From NCBI RefSeq assembly GCF_000302595.1, contig NZ_JH947128.1, positions 372,001-436,000 of the forward strand: a stretch of DNA of 64,000 bases, given 5' to 3'. This document shows, piece by piece, positions 15,210 through 24,030 of this stretch; positions within the stretch are counted from its first letter, which is position 1, and every line of letters begins with the position of its first letter. The DNA is from Pedobacter arcticus A12. Its GTDB lineage: Bacteria; Bacteroidota; Bacteroidia; Sphingobacteriales; Sphingobacteriaceae. The position numbers and the translations under genes are program-made. Under the pieces are notes generated by a model. That model had not been told where the DNA came from and did no database searches. It worked only from the letters and a program-made list of their open reading frames with translations.

Positions 15210-16532
15210 TTACCTACTTGGTCTTCCGCTTCCGCCACTTCGGGAAGAAGAAGATGTTGAAGAACTACCGCTAGACGATGGCGCACTTGACCGCTCTGCA
15301 CTTCTACTAGGCGCACTGTTCTCCGTTCTTGGAGCCGGTGCACTTCGTTCCATTCGTTCTGGACGACTACTTTGCGTTTCACTTCTTTGTGGAGAAGATG
15401 AGGGCGTTGAGCTCCTAGTTGATTCGGTTCTTGCTGGAGAATTCGTCCTTGGCGTTTCTGTACGTTCGGGCCTGCTTGAGTTTGAACCTCTATCCACATC
15501 AGAACGAGTTGTTGGCGCCTCTGTTCTAGTACCTTCAGTTCTGCTTGGCGTACTCCTTGGCGATTCCGTACGTTCTGGCCTGCTTGAATTTGAACTTCTA
15601 TCCACATCAGAACGACTTGTTCCAATTGTATTTCTACTATCAGAACTGCTAGCCCCAGAACGGTCTGGTCTCGTAGAATTAGTTGAACTACTTCTATCCG
15701 TATTGGTCAGCGTTCTATCGATGTTCGTATCACCTCTGCTCGGCCTCGTTGTATTACTTGCAATGGTAGTACGTGGTGCAGAATTTCCGCTTCTATCCAC
15801 ATTTGGTCTGTAAATACCTACTTCTCCCCGACTAACACGGTCAGAACCTGGTCTACTATTATCTGACACTCTGTAAACTGGCACATCACTACGAGTTGCC
15901 CTCCTCACATCATCTCTACCCGGTCCGCTGTAGTAGCGTACCCTATCATTGGTGTAAATGTTATTGATGATAGTAGTATTGTTCACGATGTAAACATTAC
16001 GTCTTGGTTCCCAGTATCTACTATATGATGGATAATAGATACAACGCTGTGGAATAAATACCCAATAATTATCTGGCACATAATAACGTCTGCCCACATG
16101 GATATTTATACTTACTCGTGGCGCCAAAGGTGCCCATCCGTAATAACCACCACCAGTTCTCCAAGTTACCCAAGCTGGTCCCCACTCAGTGTCTGGCATC
16201 CAAATCCAACCATCATATTTATCGTAAAACCATCTTCCATAATGGAAAGGCGCCCAACCCCACTCGTAATCAGAAACCCAAGTATTTCCATACTCAGTCA
16301 TCACCCAGTGTCCGTTGGTGTAGTAAGGTCTAAAATCACTACCTACATTTGGTCGCCAAACGTATCCGTAATCGGGATTATTAACCCAATCGCCATAGTA
16401 AGAAAGCTCATCGTAAAACACCTGTAAGCTGATGTCTTTTCTCGAACTAGCCTCTGCCTTATTATTGCCAAGGCTTATCAATATAAAGAATACACTGAAA
16501 GCCCATGCTATTTTTTTTATGCTGTTTCTCAT
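15210..16532 (-). CDS. Exported Trp/Tyr-rich repeat protein (DUF6600-like) with Ser/Arg-rich tail
   Basis: 440 residues. A signal peptide (MRNSIKKIAWAFSVFFILIS to AEA) is followed by aromatic repeats at about 35-140: VFYDELSYYGDW, YGYVWRP, YYTNGHWV, WGWAPFHYGRWFYD, GWIWMPDTEWGPAWVTWRTG, GYYGWAPLAP. This is the YXWGXW-like pattern of DUF6600 proteins, predicted to sit in the envelope. Residues about 200-440 are disordered and very rich in Ser, Arg, Thr and Pro, with a repeated segment around RSDVDRSSNSSRPERTES. Basic low-complexity tails of this kind are frequent in Pedobacter exported proteins. Function is unknown. The tail's DNA contains a direct repeat that could change length by slippage. 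Confidence 0.78.
   Translation of the reverse strand: MRNSIKKIAWAFSVFFILISLGNNKAEASSRKDISLQVFYDELSYYGDWVNNPDYGYVWRPNVGSDFRPYYTNGHWVMTEYGNTWVSDYEWGWAPFHYGRWFYDKYDGWIWMPDTEWGPAWVTWRTGGGYYGWAPLAPRVSINIHVGRRYYVPDNYWVFIPQRCIYYPSYSRYWEPRRNVYIVNNTTIINNIYTNDRVRYYSGPGRDDVRRATRSDVPVYRVSDNSRPGSDRVSRGEVGIYRPNVDRSGNSAPRTTIASNTTRPSRGDTNIDRTLTNTDRSSSTNSTRPDRSGASSSDSRNTIGTSRSDVDRSSNSSRPERTESPRSTPSRTEGTRTEAPTTRSDVDRGSNSSRPERTETPRTNSPARTESTRSSTPSSSPQRSETQSSRPERMERSAPAPRTENSAPSRSAERSSAPSSSGSSSTSSSSRSGGSGRPSR
15451..15625. repeat. Direct repeat inside the Ser/Arg-rich tail
   Basis: About 65 bp starting at 15451 (GGCGTTTCTGTACGTTCGGG) recurs from 15559 (GGCGATTCCGTACGTTCTGG) with few changes, 108 bp apart, a multiple of three, so the frame is kept. 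Confidence 0.7.
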
Positions 16533-16772
16533 GTTTTCTAAAATTTAAATCGGTTCAATTAATCAATTAACGCTTCAAAAGCTTGTTTAATATGTTATGT
16601 TGAAAATGTGACAAACTCACCATAAAACACTTCATTCACGCTTCTGATGTAAGAACAATATCCCTTTGCGAGCGGCTATATTTATAAGACGATGTTATGT
16701 ACAAAAAGGTGTCAAATAAAATAACCTTATATAGTTTGGAGCTTTTTAAAAGCAAATGGTTTAATTTGCAAC

Positions 16773-17486
16773 ATGGCAAAAGGCACATTATACCTCATCC
16801 CCGTGGTGATGGCAGAAGGAGCAGAGCAAAAATCATTGACTCCTTTTTTATCACAAACCATTAATGAGATCAAAGAATACATCGTTGAAAACGAAAAAAC
16901 TGCAAGACGTAACTTAAAAAATGCGGGCTTAATAACCAAGCAGGCAGATTTGATTATCCATGATTATGGAAAACACGAAAGAAACGGCAGTTTAAAACCT
17001 TATTTCCAAGGGTTAGAGGCTGGGAATGATGTTGGATTAATGAGCGAAGCGGGTTGCCCGGGTGTTGCAGATCCAGGTGCGGATATCGTTGCCGAAGCAC
17101 ATAAGAGAGGGATAAAAGTAGTTCCTTTGGTTGGCCCAAGTTCTTTGCTTTTGGCATTAATGGGTTCTGGTTTTAACGGACAGAGTTTTGCGTTCCACGG
17201 CTATTTGCCAATTGATAAAATGGACCGGATGAAAAGAATTAGAGAGCTTGAATCTTTCTCCGATCGATTTAGGCAGACGCAATTATTTATTGAAACTCCG
17301 TTTAGAAATAACCCAATGATGAACGATATTTTGGCTAGTTGCAGAAATGATACTAGACTATGCATCGCTTCTAACTTAACTGCTGAGAATGAGTTTTTAC
17401 AAACAAAAACCATTGCGCAGTGGAAGCTTGAACAGCCTGATTTACACAAACAGCCTACTATTTTTCTGCTGTATAAAGCCAAATGA
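16773..17486 (+). CDS. SAM-dependent tetrapyrrole-methylase-fold methyltransferase, RsmI-like
   Basis: 237 residues. GTLYLIPVVMAEGA opens the family; EYIVENEKTARRNLKNAG (about 36-53), GNDVGLMSEAGCPGVADPGA (about 85-104) and VVPLVGPSSLLLALMGSGFNGQSFAFHGYLP (about 114-145) match the RsmI layout, in which SEAGxPxxxDPG and GPSA bind SAM. RsmI methylates the ribose of C1402 in 16S rRNA. This protein is shorter than E. coli RsmI (286), lacks the C-terminal extension, and has ETPFRNN where RsmI has ESPHR, so its exact target may differ. Its stop overlaps the start of the next gene by four bases (ATGA), so translation is likely coupled. Confidence 0.82.
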   Translation: MAKGTLYLIPVVMAEGAEQKSLTPFLSQTINEIKEYIVENEKTARRNLKNAGLITKQADLIIHDYGKHERNGSLKPYFQGLEAGNDVGLMSEAGCPGVADPGADIVAEAHKRGIKVVPLVGPSSLLLALMGSGFNGQSFAFHGYLPIDKMDRMKRIRELESFSDRFRQTQLFIETPFRNNPMMNDILASCRNDTRLCIASNLTAENEFLQTKTIAQWKLEQPDLHKQPTIFLLYKAK

Positions 17487-18544
17487 GAATCCCTACCCCG
17501 TCCGATGTTTTAATAGTTGGTGTTAGTCCGGTTTCTTTGGGCTTTGCAACGCTTTTGGCAAAAGGTGGATTAAATGTTTTGGTTATTAGCGAATTGGATT
17601 CTAAAGCTGAAGACAATACGCAACAATTACAGTTGAGCCTTTACAATGAAGCGCTCCTAAAACAACATGGCTACCAACTTAACGAGGAGACTACAACGCA
17701 GAATTTTATTGAACAAAGTCTGTTTTTGTTAGCGCACAGTTTATGCTGTGTAGTTTGGGGAACTAAGTTGATTAGTTCTGTTAAAAATGAACATCAATTG
17801 GAGCAAAGCGGAGTTAGCCAGAAGCACCAAAGTAATTTTGTTTTTAATTTGAGCGACTTAGAGATCAATCAATCCAACAATGAAGCGAATTTTAGAAATG
17901 CTTTTGTTTTGGCCTGGCGGGTAATTGGTGTTCAGCTTAAAAATTTTCACCCGTTTATAATGCACTCTTTTGAAGTTGAGCGGGAGATGATCGCCGGTTT
18001 CTATCAGGATAAAAAAGAAGGTGGCATTTTAAAAAAATGGATTGGAAAGCTTGCGCCAGTTAAACCGAATAACTTAGAACTGATAGGTAGTCCGGTTAAT
18101 TTACATTTAAGTCAACAGCGGGTTTTAGAAGCTGGCAAGCTATTAACAGATTTGCCATTTTACGATGAAAAGCTAAAGCAGGAAACTTCGCTTTACAAAT
18201 GGTGCAACTATCAGTATTTTTCGCTGATTGTAATCGGAAGCGTAAATCCCCACTTTTTGTTCAACGTTGCAAAATGGGTTCAGTTGAATTTTAATATAAA
18301 GCTGTTTTACCTCCCTTACAGCGAAAAGAACGAATGTATTTTTGAGACCTTGGACATCTCTCCAAACGAAAAAAGGACCTTAATGATCAGACCAGATAAA
18401 TACATTTCTTTTGTTAACGATATTTTGGAAACGGATATTATCGACAATTACCTAAGAAACGTGTTATTGATGCATGCGAATGCAGAGAAAAACTCGTCAT
18501 CATCATCCCGTCATGCCGACGATAGGCAACATCTCACATTCTAA
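17483..18544 (+). CDS. Degenerate flavin monooxygenase-like protein
   Basis: 353 residues. The N-terminus DVLIVGVSPVSLGFATLLAK has the position and pattern of a Rossmann FAD loop, but GxGxxG is reduced to GVSPVSLG. NFRNAFVLAWRVIGVQLKN (about 137-155) corresponds to the segment after the GD motif in p-hydroxybenzoate hydroxylase-type enzymes (usually GxNxGxxDAxNLAWKL), and HSFEVEREMIAGFYQ to YExERRPVA. The RPDKYISFVND near 317 matches the RPDGYV strand of the C-terminal thioredoxin-like domain. The second FAD motif (GDAAH) is missing, so flavin binding is doubtful. The last 16 residues (SSSSSRHADDRQHLTF) are encoded by an intergenic repeat into which the frame runs. Overlaps the RsmI-like gene by 4 bp. 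Confidence 0.6.
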   Translation: MRIPTPSDVLIVGVSPVSLGFATLLAKGGLNVLVISELDSKAEDNTQQLQLSLYNEALLKQHGYQLNEETTTQNFIEQSLFLLAHSLCCVVWGTKLISSVKNEHQLEQSGVSQKHQSNFVFNLSDLEINQSNNEANFRNAFVLAWRVIGVQLKNFHPFIMHSFEVEREMIAGFYQDKKEGGILKKWIGKLAPVKPNNLELIGSPVNLHLSQQRVLEAGKLLTDLPFYDEKLKQETSLYKWCNYQYFSLIVIGSVNPHFLFNVAKWVQLNFNIKLFYLPYSEKNECIFETLDISPNEKRTLMIRPDKYISFVNDILETDIIDNYLRNVLLMHANAEKNSSSSSRHADDRQHLTF

Positions 18545-18603
18545 ATTCCTTTAAACTGATTTACTCATAATAATGAGCTGTTTCACTCCGTTCAACGATG
18601 ACG
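18495..18603. repeat. Dispersed intergenic element overlapping a gene end
   Basis: Flanked by CGTCATC (18495-18501) and GATGACG (18597-18603), with an inner CTCAT/ATGAG hairpin. The text (CCGTCATGCCGA..., AACATCTCAC...) is like the dispersed repeats found between genes in Bacteroidetes. It supplies the stop codon of the flavin monooxygenase-like gene. The rest of the gap up to 18842 has no gene. Confidence 0.45.
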
Positions 18604-18842
18604 CGTTTTATCGTTACCGAAAATCATCGCATTAACGATTGAAACGGCATCCTTTTGGCGAGCCTGAGCGGAGGTCGAAAGCTAAGCCAAAAGATACAGT
18701 GCAAAGCGTGTTGAAATGCCCAAAAACTGAAAATACAAAACCCAAAAACGCGACACCAATTCTTTCCCCAAAATGTTCAAAAATTGGGTTTTATATTGAA
18801 GGTAAATTCTCCATCTTCGTATCTTCAAAAAACATAAAAAAC

Positions 18843-21131
18843 ATGTCAGATCAGCATATCTTTATAGTTGCACAGGAGTTAAATGTAGGGAGCAAGCAGG
18901 TACAAGCCACTTTAAATCTACTTGATGAAGGTGCAACCGTTCCGTTTATCTCGAGGTACCGTAAAGAAATGACGGGCAGTTTGGATGAAGTACAAGTTGC
19001 AACAATTAGAGATCGTGTGCAACAATTGCGGGATTTAGACAAGCGAAAAGAAGCAATCTTAAAATCTATTGAAGAACAGGGAAAGCTGACTAAGGAACTG
19101 AAAGAAGCAGTTTTAGCTACCGAAACCATGGCACTTTTAGAAGATATTTACCTGCCTTACAAACCTAAACGGAAAACGAAAGCATCCATAGCTCGTGAAA
19201 AAGGATTAGAACCTTTGGCTTTAAATATTTTTGACCAAGATCAAAATAGCCCAGAAACCGAAGCTGATAAATACATTGATCCAGAAAAAGGCGTAAACAA
19301 TACCGTTGAGGCTTTACAAGGCGCCAGAGATATTATTGCGGAAATGATTGCCGAAAACGCAGAGGCGAGGTTGACGTTGCGTAACCTATTTTTTAACAAA
19401 GGACTTTATAAGGCGGAAGTTTTAAAAGGGAAAGAGGAAGAGGGTATAAAATATAAAGATTATTTTGAGTGGAGCGAACCCGTAAAAACTGCCCCATCGC
19501 ACCGTATTTTGGCTATGCGGCGTGGGGAGAAAGAACAGATTTTAAAATTAGATGCTTTGCCAGAAGAAGAGGCGGCAGTCAATCTTTTAGAACAGCAATT
19601 TATTAAAGGCAACAATAAAAAAAGTGCAGCCGTAAAACAGGCTTTAGACGATAGCTACAAGCGATTATTAAAACCGTCGATGGAAACCGAAACTCGTTTA
19701 AAATCTAAACAACTGGCAGATGAGGAAGCTATCCGTGTTTTTGCCGAAAATGCTCGTCAACTTTTATTAGCTGCGCCAATTGGACAAAAAAGAGTGTTGG
19801 CTTTAGATCCAGGTTTTAGAACGGGTTGTAAATTGGTTTGTTTAGATGAACAAGGGAAACTATTAGAAAACGGAACGATTTATCCACATACCGGTCCCGG
19901 TGTTGCTAAAGAAGCAGCACAGACTTTAAAACATTTGTGTGATAAATATAAGATTGAAGCTATTGCAATAGGCAACGGAACTGCTGGCAGAGAAACGGAA
20001 GATTTTGTGAAAGCCCAAAATTTAGAAAATGTTTTGGTGGTAATGGTAAACGAAAGTGGTGCCTCTATCTATTCGGCATCAGACACGGCAAGAGAAGAAT
20101 TCCCAGACCAGGATATTACTGTTCGTGGTGCAGTTTCTATTGGTCGTAGAATGATGGATCCTTTGGCGGAGTTGGTGAAAATTGATCCGAAATCAATCGG
20201 TGTTGGGCAGTACCAACATGATGTTGATCAAACAAAATTACAGACGTCTTTGGATGATACCGTGATGAGTTGTGTGAACGCTGTCGGTGTGGAACTGAAT
20301 ACGGCTTCGAAACAAATTTTGGCTTATGTATCGGGTTTAGGTCCGCAATTGGCGCAAAATATTGTGGAATATCGTAATACGCATGATGCTTTTAAAAATA
20401 GAGCATCCCTAAAAAAAGTTGCCCGTTTGGGCGATAAAGCGTTTGAACAAGCTGCCGGTTTTTTAAGAATCAGAAATGGCGAACATCCGTTAGATGCAAG
20501 TGCAGTACATCCAGAACGTTACGCTTTGGTTGCTCAAATGGCAAAAGATGTAAATTGTAAAATTGAGGATTTACTGAAAGATGCAAAACTGAGGGAACAA
20601 ATCGATTTAAAAAAATACGTTTCCGCAGAGGTTGGTTTACCTACTTTAAAAGACATTGTAGCAGAACTGGCAAAACCCGGTCGCGACCCACGTGAACAAT
20701 TTGAAGCTTTTGCTTTTGCAGAAGGAATTAATAAAATTGACGATTTAAAACCGGGGATGAAATTGCCGGGCATCGTAACAAACATAACCAATTTTGGTGC
20801 TTTTATAGATATCGGCGTTCATCAGGATGGCTTGGTGCACTTAAGTCAAATGGCGGACAAGTTTATTTCGAATCCAAACGAGGTGGTAAAAGTATCGCAA
20901 AGAGTACAGGTAACTGTGGTTGATGTGGATGCTGTCCGTAAAAGAATTTCTTTAACGATGAAATCTGGCGAGAAAAAAGTTGCTGAACCAAAAGAGCGTA
21001 AACCAGTTGTTCAACAAAAACCACAACCACAAAAACCAGCGCAAACTTTTAAGAAAAAAGAAGTTGCGCCAAAAGAATCAGCAGGAGATATGGCGACAAA
21101 ACTGGCTGCTTTGATGGGGAAATTTAAATAG
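18843..21131 (+). CDS. tex: Tex-family RNA-binding transcription accessory protein
   Basis: 762 residues from the ATG at 18843 (MSDQHIFIVAQELNVGSKQV); the open frame runs 68 codons further up through repeat-like, non-homologous sequence and that start is rejected. Domains in order: helical N-terminal core (FISRYRKEMTGSLDE near 38; LLEDIYLPYKPKRKTKASIAREKGLEPLA near 96-125), a YqgF/RNase H-like domain (VLALDPGFRTGCKLVCLD near 318), helix-hairpin-helix units (ILAYVSGLGPQLAQNIVEYRN near 495; LKKVARLGDKAFEQAAGFLRI), and a C-terminal S1 domain (GMKLPGIVTNITNFGAFIDIGVHQDGLVHLSQ, about 640-705) with a Lys/Pro-rich tail. Tex binds RNA and affects transcription. It is complete and of normal length. 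Confidence 0.94.
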   Translation: MSDQHIFIVAQELNVGSKQVQATLNLLDEGATVPFISRYRKEMTGSLDEVQVATIRDRVQQLRDLDKRKEAILKSIEEQGKLTKELKEAVLATETMALLEDIYLPYKPKRKTKASIAREKGLEPLALNIFDQDQNSPETEADKYIDPEKGVNNTVEALQGARDIIAEMIAENAEARLTLRNLFFNKGLYKAEVLKGKEEEGIKYKDYFEWSEPVKTAPSHRILAMRRGEKEQILKLDALPEEEAAVNLLEQQFIKGNNKKSAAVKQALDDSYKRLLKPSMETETRLKSKQLADEEAIRVFAENARQLLLAAPIGQKRVLALDPGFRTGCKLVCLDEQGKLLENGTIYPHTGPGVAKEAAQTLKHLCDKYKIEAIAIGNGTAGRETEDFVKAQNLENVLVVMVNESGASIYSASDTAREEFPDQDITVRGAVSIGRRMMDPLAELVKIDPKSIGVGQYQHDVDQTKLQTSLDDTVMSCVNAVGVELNTASKQILAYVSGLGPQLAQNIVEYRNTHDAFKNRASLKKVARLGDKAFEQAAGFLRIRNGEHPLDASAVHPERYALVAQMAKDVNCKIEDLLKDAKLREQIDLKKYVSAEVGLPTLKDIVAELAKPGRDPREQFEAFAFAEGINKIDDLKPGMKLPGIVTNITNFGAFIDIGVHQDGLVHLSQMADKFISNPNEVVKVSQRVQVTVVDVDAVRKRISLTMKSGEKKVAEPKERKPVVQQKPQPQKPAQTFKKKEVAPKESAGDMATKLAALMGKFK

Positions 21132-21145
21132 ATATGGTTTTACGG

Positions 21146-21171
21146 AGGGTCCTCGAAAAGAGAGACCCTGC
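21146..21171. repeat. 26-nt hairpin repeat, copy 1
   Basis: AGGGTC and GACCCT pair, with CTC/GAG inside and a GAAAA loop. The 26 bases are identical to those at 32205-32230. Downstream (21190-21225) comes another dispersed-type text with CGAGGTACGAGACGTCTC. The gap 21132-21464 holds no gene. Confidence 0.7.
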
Positions 21172-21464
21172 TCGGACTTGAAAAGAATTCTTCTCCGTCA
21201 CGTCGAGGTACGAGACGTCTCACAAATAAGGTAAAACATAGAATTCATTGCCTATTTGCTTAGTTATCTTTGGCGAATTCACTTGGTTCAAAATCACGAA
21301 ATGCTTAAAAATAGCATTAGATGTCCGCAGAAAAGACAGGTTGTACTTTGACGTCTGATTACTCGAAACCAGCAAGAAAACTGAGCTAAAATTCCATCCT
21401 TTAAATGTTAAAATACCTTAAACCTCAGTCCAACTAAAAAAGAATCACCATCTTTAAACATCTT

Positions 21465-22178
21465 ATGGATTTCAGAAAAGCTTTTATTTCATCCCTTTTA
21501 ACAGTAATTGTATTTGTTGCGAATGCACAAGAAAAGGTTTTGATTAAAGGCTTAGTATTCCAAAAAGGGAGTTCTTCGAGGATTGAAGCCGTAGAAATAC
21601 AGGTAAAAAACACTCGAAATTCTGTTAAAACAGATGAATGGGGAAATTTTGCAATTGAAGTAAATATCGGCGACACCCTTTTATTCAGCAAATTGAACTA
21701 TGAAGATACGGAGCGGCCTGTACTTGCAAAAACCAATCTGATTGTTTATTTAACCAAAGCTATTGCTTTAAACGAGGTGATAGTAAAAGAACAGAGCAAA
21801 AGCAAACAACAGCAAGAAATTTTAGACGGCTACCGAAGCAAAGGTGTTTTCTACAATGGAGATCCACCTATTTTGGCTTATATATTTGTCCCACTTACTG
21901 CCCTGCATGAACTTTTAGGAACTGATGCCAATAATGCCAAAAAATTCGGAAATTACATTCAACGAGAGAATGCACAGTCAATGGTTGACCGCCATTTTAA
22001 CGAGATTGTAATACGTAAAGCAATAAAAATCCCCGATTCGGAATTGGTAGAGTTTATGTATTTATTTAGGCCAAAGCCAGAAGAGGCTATGTATTGGAAT
22101 TATTATGACGATATGAATTATGTAAAGAAATCTTACGCAAAGTTTTTACAGCGGAAAAAACAGAGATTAACACCTTAG
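21465..22178 (+). CDS. Exported protein with carboxypeptidase-like regulatory domain
   Basis: 237 residues. Signal peptide MDFRKAFISSLLTVIVFVANAQ, then a CarboxypepD_reg-like beta domain (about 24-105): IKGLVFQKGSSSRIEAVEIQ, VKTDEWGNFAIEVNIGDTLLFSKLNYE, ending in ALNEVIVKEQ, the same final strand that precedes the plug of TonB receptors. Residues 106-237 are helical and charged, with a Tyr-rich stretch YWNYYDDMNYVKKSYAKF. Such stand-alone proteins are common in Bacteroidetes and usually lack an assigned role; they probably sit in the periplasm or at the outer membrane. Convergent with the glycosyltransferase gene, five bases apart. Confidence 0.8.
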   Translation: MDFRKAFISSLLTVIVFVANAQEKVLIKGLVFQKGSSSRIEAVEIQVKNTRNSVKTDEWGNFAIEVNIGDTLLFSKLNYEDTERPVLAKTNLIVYLTKAIALNEVIVKEQSKSKQQQEILDGYRSKGVFYNGDPPILAYIFVPLTALHELLGTDANNAKKFGNYIQRENAQSMVDRHFNEIVIRKAIKIPDSELVEFMYLFRPKPEEAMYWNYYDDMNYVKKSYAKFLQRKKQRLTP

Positions 22179-22183
22179 TTTAA

Positions 22184-23179
22184 TCACATTCTACTTGCAA
22201 ATCTTTTTACAATTTCATCAACAATCTGTGCGGTTTGATTTGGAAAATCGAGGTGTATTTTCTGTTCTACACTTACCCAATCCCTCAATATAGACACTAA
22301 ATTATCATCAATTTTTTTCACCAATGGCACTCCAAGTTGTTCTGCTGCAAAAGCATTGCAACTTTGCTCAAATTGATTCTTAATTGGCATCAGCAACAGC
22401 TTTTTTCCTAAATAAAGTGCCTCTGCCGGTCCCTCAAAACCACCTCCTGTAAACAAACCGGCACAATTTTTCAAACTCTTTTTAAAAGCACAATTATCAA
22501 TCTTTTGTATTAATACATTTTGATATTGAAAGGCTGTGGTCTGATTTTTACTAAAAACCTGCCATTGTACATCAGGCAATTGGTGTAAATATTTTACCAG
22601 CAATTTATCATCTACCGCAGGTAAATAAACGGTATAATATCCATGGTTCTGAGGAGTTAAATCTCTAATTTCTTGGCGGATTACTGGCGTATAAATAAAC
22701 TTATCGTAGGCTTTAAAGTGAAAACCCACATGGTGTGTAGTTGGTGCATAATATTTTAGAATGAGCTCTGCAATTCTCCTGCGCTTTGGCGGACGAGGCG
22801 TTAATGGGGAAGAAAACGAAGCTTGATGACTTAAAGATACAGTTGGAATATTTCTTAATTTGCAGGCCCAGGCCGTAATAGGCTCAAAATCGTTGATGAT
22901 TAAATCGTAGTTTCTTACGGGTAAGGTAAAAATATCTTCCCAAAGTTGTCGGATCTTCATATTTTTTACCGTTTTCCAATAATCTATCCCTCCCTTTTTT
23001 CCAACAACATAACTAAAACCATGAAATTTATACTTTAGAGTCTCTGTTAAGGAAACCTCTGTTTGCGAGCCACTAACCAATAAATCTAGCTCTCCGTATT
23101 GTTTTAATAGCGGAACTATTTCTCTTGCTCTGCTAATATGACCGTTTCCCGTACCTTGTATAGCATATAATATTTTCAT
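22184..23179 (-). CDS. Glycosyltransferase of the GT-B fold (MurG/GT28-like)
   Basis: 331 residues. MKILYAIQGTGNGHISRARE is the N-terminal Gly-rich loop with the conserved GHxxR; YDLIINDFEPITAWACKLRNIPTVSLSHQ (about 90-118) is the acceptor-side domain; CAGLFTGGGFEGPAEALYLGKKLLLMPIKNQFEQSCNAF (about 240-278) is the nucleotide-sugar site with the GGGFEGPAEAL and E-Q pattern of GT28-type enzymes. No membrane helix, so it probably acts on the cytoplasmic face on a lipid or sugar acceptor. Encoded 11 bp after the metallophosphoesterase gene on the same strand, so the two probably serve one envelope glycolipid pathway; the substrate is unknown. Confidence 0.85.
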   Translation of the reverse strand: MKILYAIQGTGNGHISRAREIVPLLKQYGELDLLVSGSQTEVSLTETLKYKFHGFSYVVGKKGGIDYWKTVKNMKIRQLWEDIFTLPVRNYDLIINDFEPITAWACKLRNIPTVSLSHQASFSSPLTPRPPKRRRIAELILKYYAPTTHHVGFHFKAYDKFIYTPVIRQEIRDLTPQNHGYYTVYLPAVDDKLLVKYLHQLPDVQWQVFSKNQTTAFQYQNVLIQKIDNCAFKKSLKNCAGLFTGGGFEGPAEALYLGKKLLLMPIKNQFEQSCNAFAAEQLGVPLVKKIDDNLVSILRDWVSVEQKIHLDFPNQTAQIVDEIVKRFASRM

Positions 23180-23190
23180 GATTTAAAAAA

Positions 23191-24030
23191 TTATGAAACT
23201 TCTATTTTAAATTTTTCGAGCAAATCATTGATGTTCAACAGCTGTGCAAGGTCTTCGGTTTCTTCTGGCTCGTCCTCTTTTAAGTAAGTTGCCGGATTGT
23301 ATTTATACACCTCCCAATTTTTGCCATCATACTCCAAAGCGGTCAAACTTTCTACCCAATCACCAGAATTTAAATAAACTACGGATCCTTTATCTGTAGT
23401 AATATTACTGATTTCTGAGTGGTGGATATGGCCGCATACTACGTAATAATAACCTTTCTCTATCGCAAGTTCTGCGGCCGTTTGTTCAAATTGGTTGATA
23501 AATTTTACCGCTTCTTTAACGCTCGCCTTAATTTTTTGTGAAAACGAATATTTCTTTTTGCCCATTTTTTCAAGCATCCAGTTGGTGATGTTATTGATCA
23601 TGATCAAAGTATCGTAACCAATTGCGCCCAATTTCGCCAGCCATTTAGAGTGTTGCATGGTTACATCGAAAACATCTCCGTGGAAAAACCATGCTTTTTT
23701 ACCGTTTAAATTCAGAACTAATTTATTGGCGAGCTGAAAGTTCCCCATCTTGAAATCCACAAATTTTCTTAATAATTCGTCGTGGTTCCCCGTGAGATAA
23801 TAAACCTGTACCCCATCGGTAACAAACTTCAATACTTTACGGATCACCTTTAAATGATCTTCTGGGAAGTATGATTTGCTGAACTGCCAGATATCAACAA
23901 TATCGCCGTTAAGGATTAAGATCTTTGGATTGATGCTTTCTAAATACTTTAACAGTTCTTTGGCATGGCAACCGTATGTGCCTAAATGCACATCCGATAT
24001 AACTACAATATCTAAATCTCTTTTAGACAT
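23191..24030 (-). CDS. UDP-2,3-diacylglucosamine diphosphatase-like metallophosphoesterase
   Basis: 279 residues. Calcineurin-type motifs are complete: VISDVHLG (Asp and His, residues 9-16), LNGDIVD (about 40-46), TGNHDE (about 80-85), FFHGDVFD (about 115-122) and VCGHIHH (about 199-205). The order and spacing match LpxH-like and YbbF-like diphosphatases that release lipid X from UDP-diacylglucosamine in lipid A synthesis, though it is longer than E. coli LpxH (240) and has a different C-terminus with an acidic tail (LKEDEPEETEDLAQ). First gene of a pair with a glycosyltransferase. I am sure of the superfamily and less sure of the exact substrate. Confidence 0.85.
   Translation of the reverse strand: MSKRDLDIVVISDVHLGTYGCHAKELLKYLESINPKILILNGDIVDIWQFSKSYFPEDHLKVIRKVLKFVTDGVQVYYLTGNHDELLRKFVDFKMGNFQLANKLVLNLNGKKAWFFHGDVFDVTMQHSKWLAKLGAIGYDTLIMINNITNWMLEKMGKKKYSFSQKIKASVKEAVKFINQFEQTAAELAIEKGYYYVVCGHIHHSEISNITTDKGSVVYLNSGDWVESLTALEYDGKNWEVYKYNPATYLKEDEPEETEDLAQLLNINDLLEKFKIEVS

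Noticed and set aside
15197-15625. 142-residue Gln/Val/Arg-rich frame
   Set aside because: It is another frame of the Ser/Arg-rich tail of the exported protein; its composition follows from the repeat.
18639-18842. N-terminal extension of Tex
   Set aside because: The 68 codons have no family similarity and run through repeat-like intergenic text; the ATG at 18843 gives the normal Tex start.
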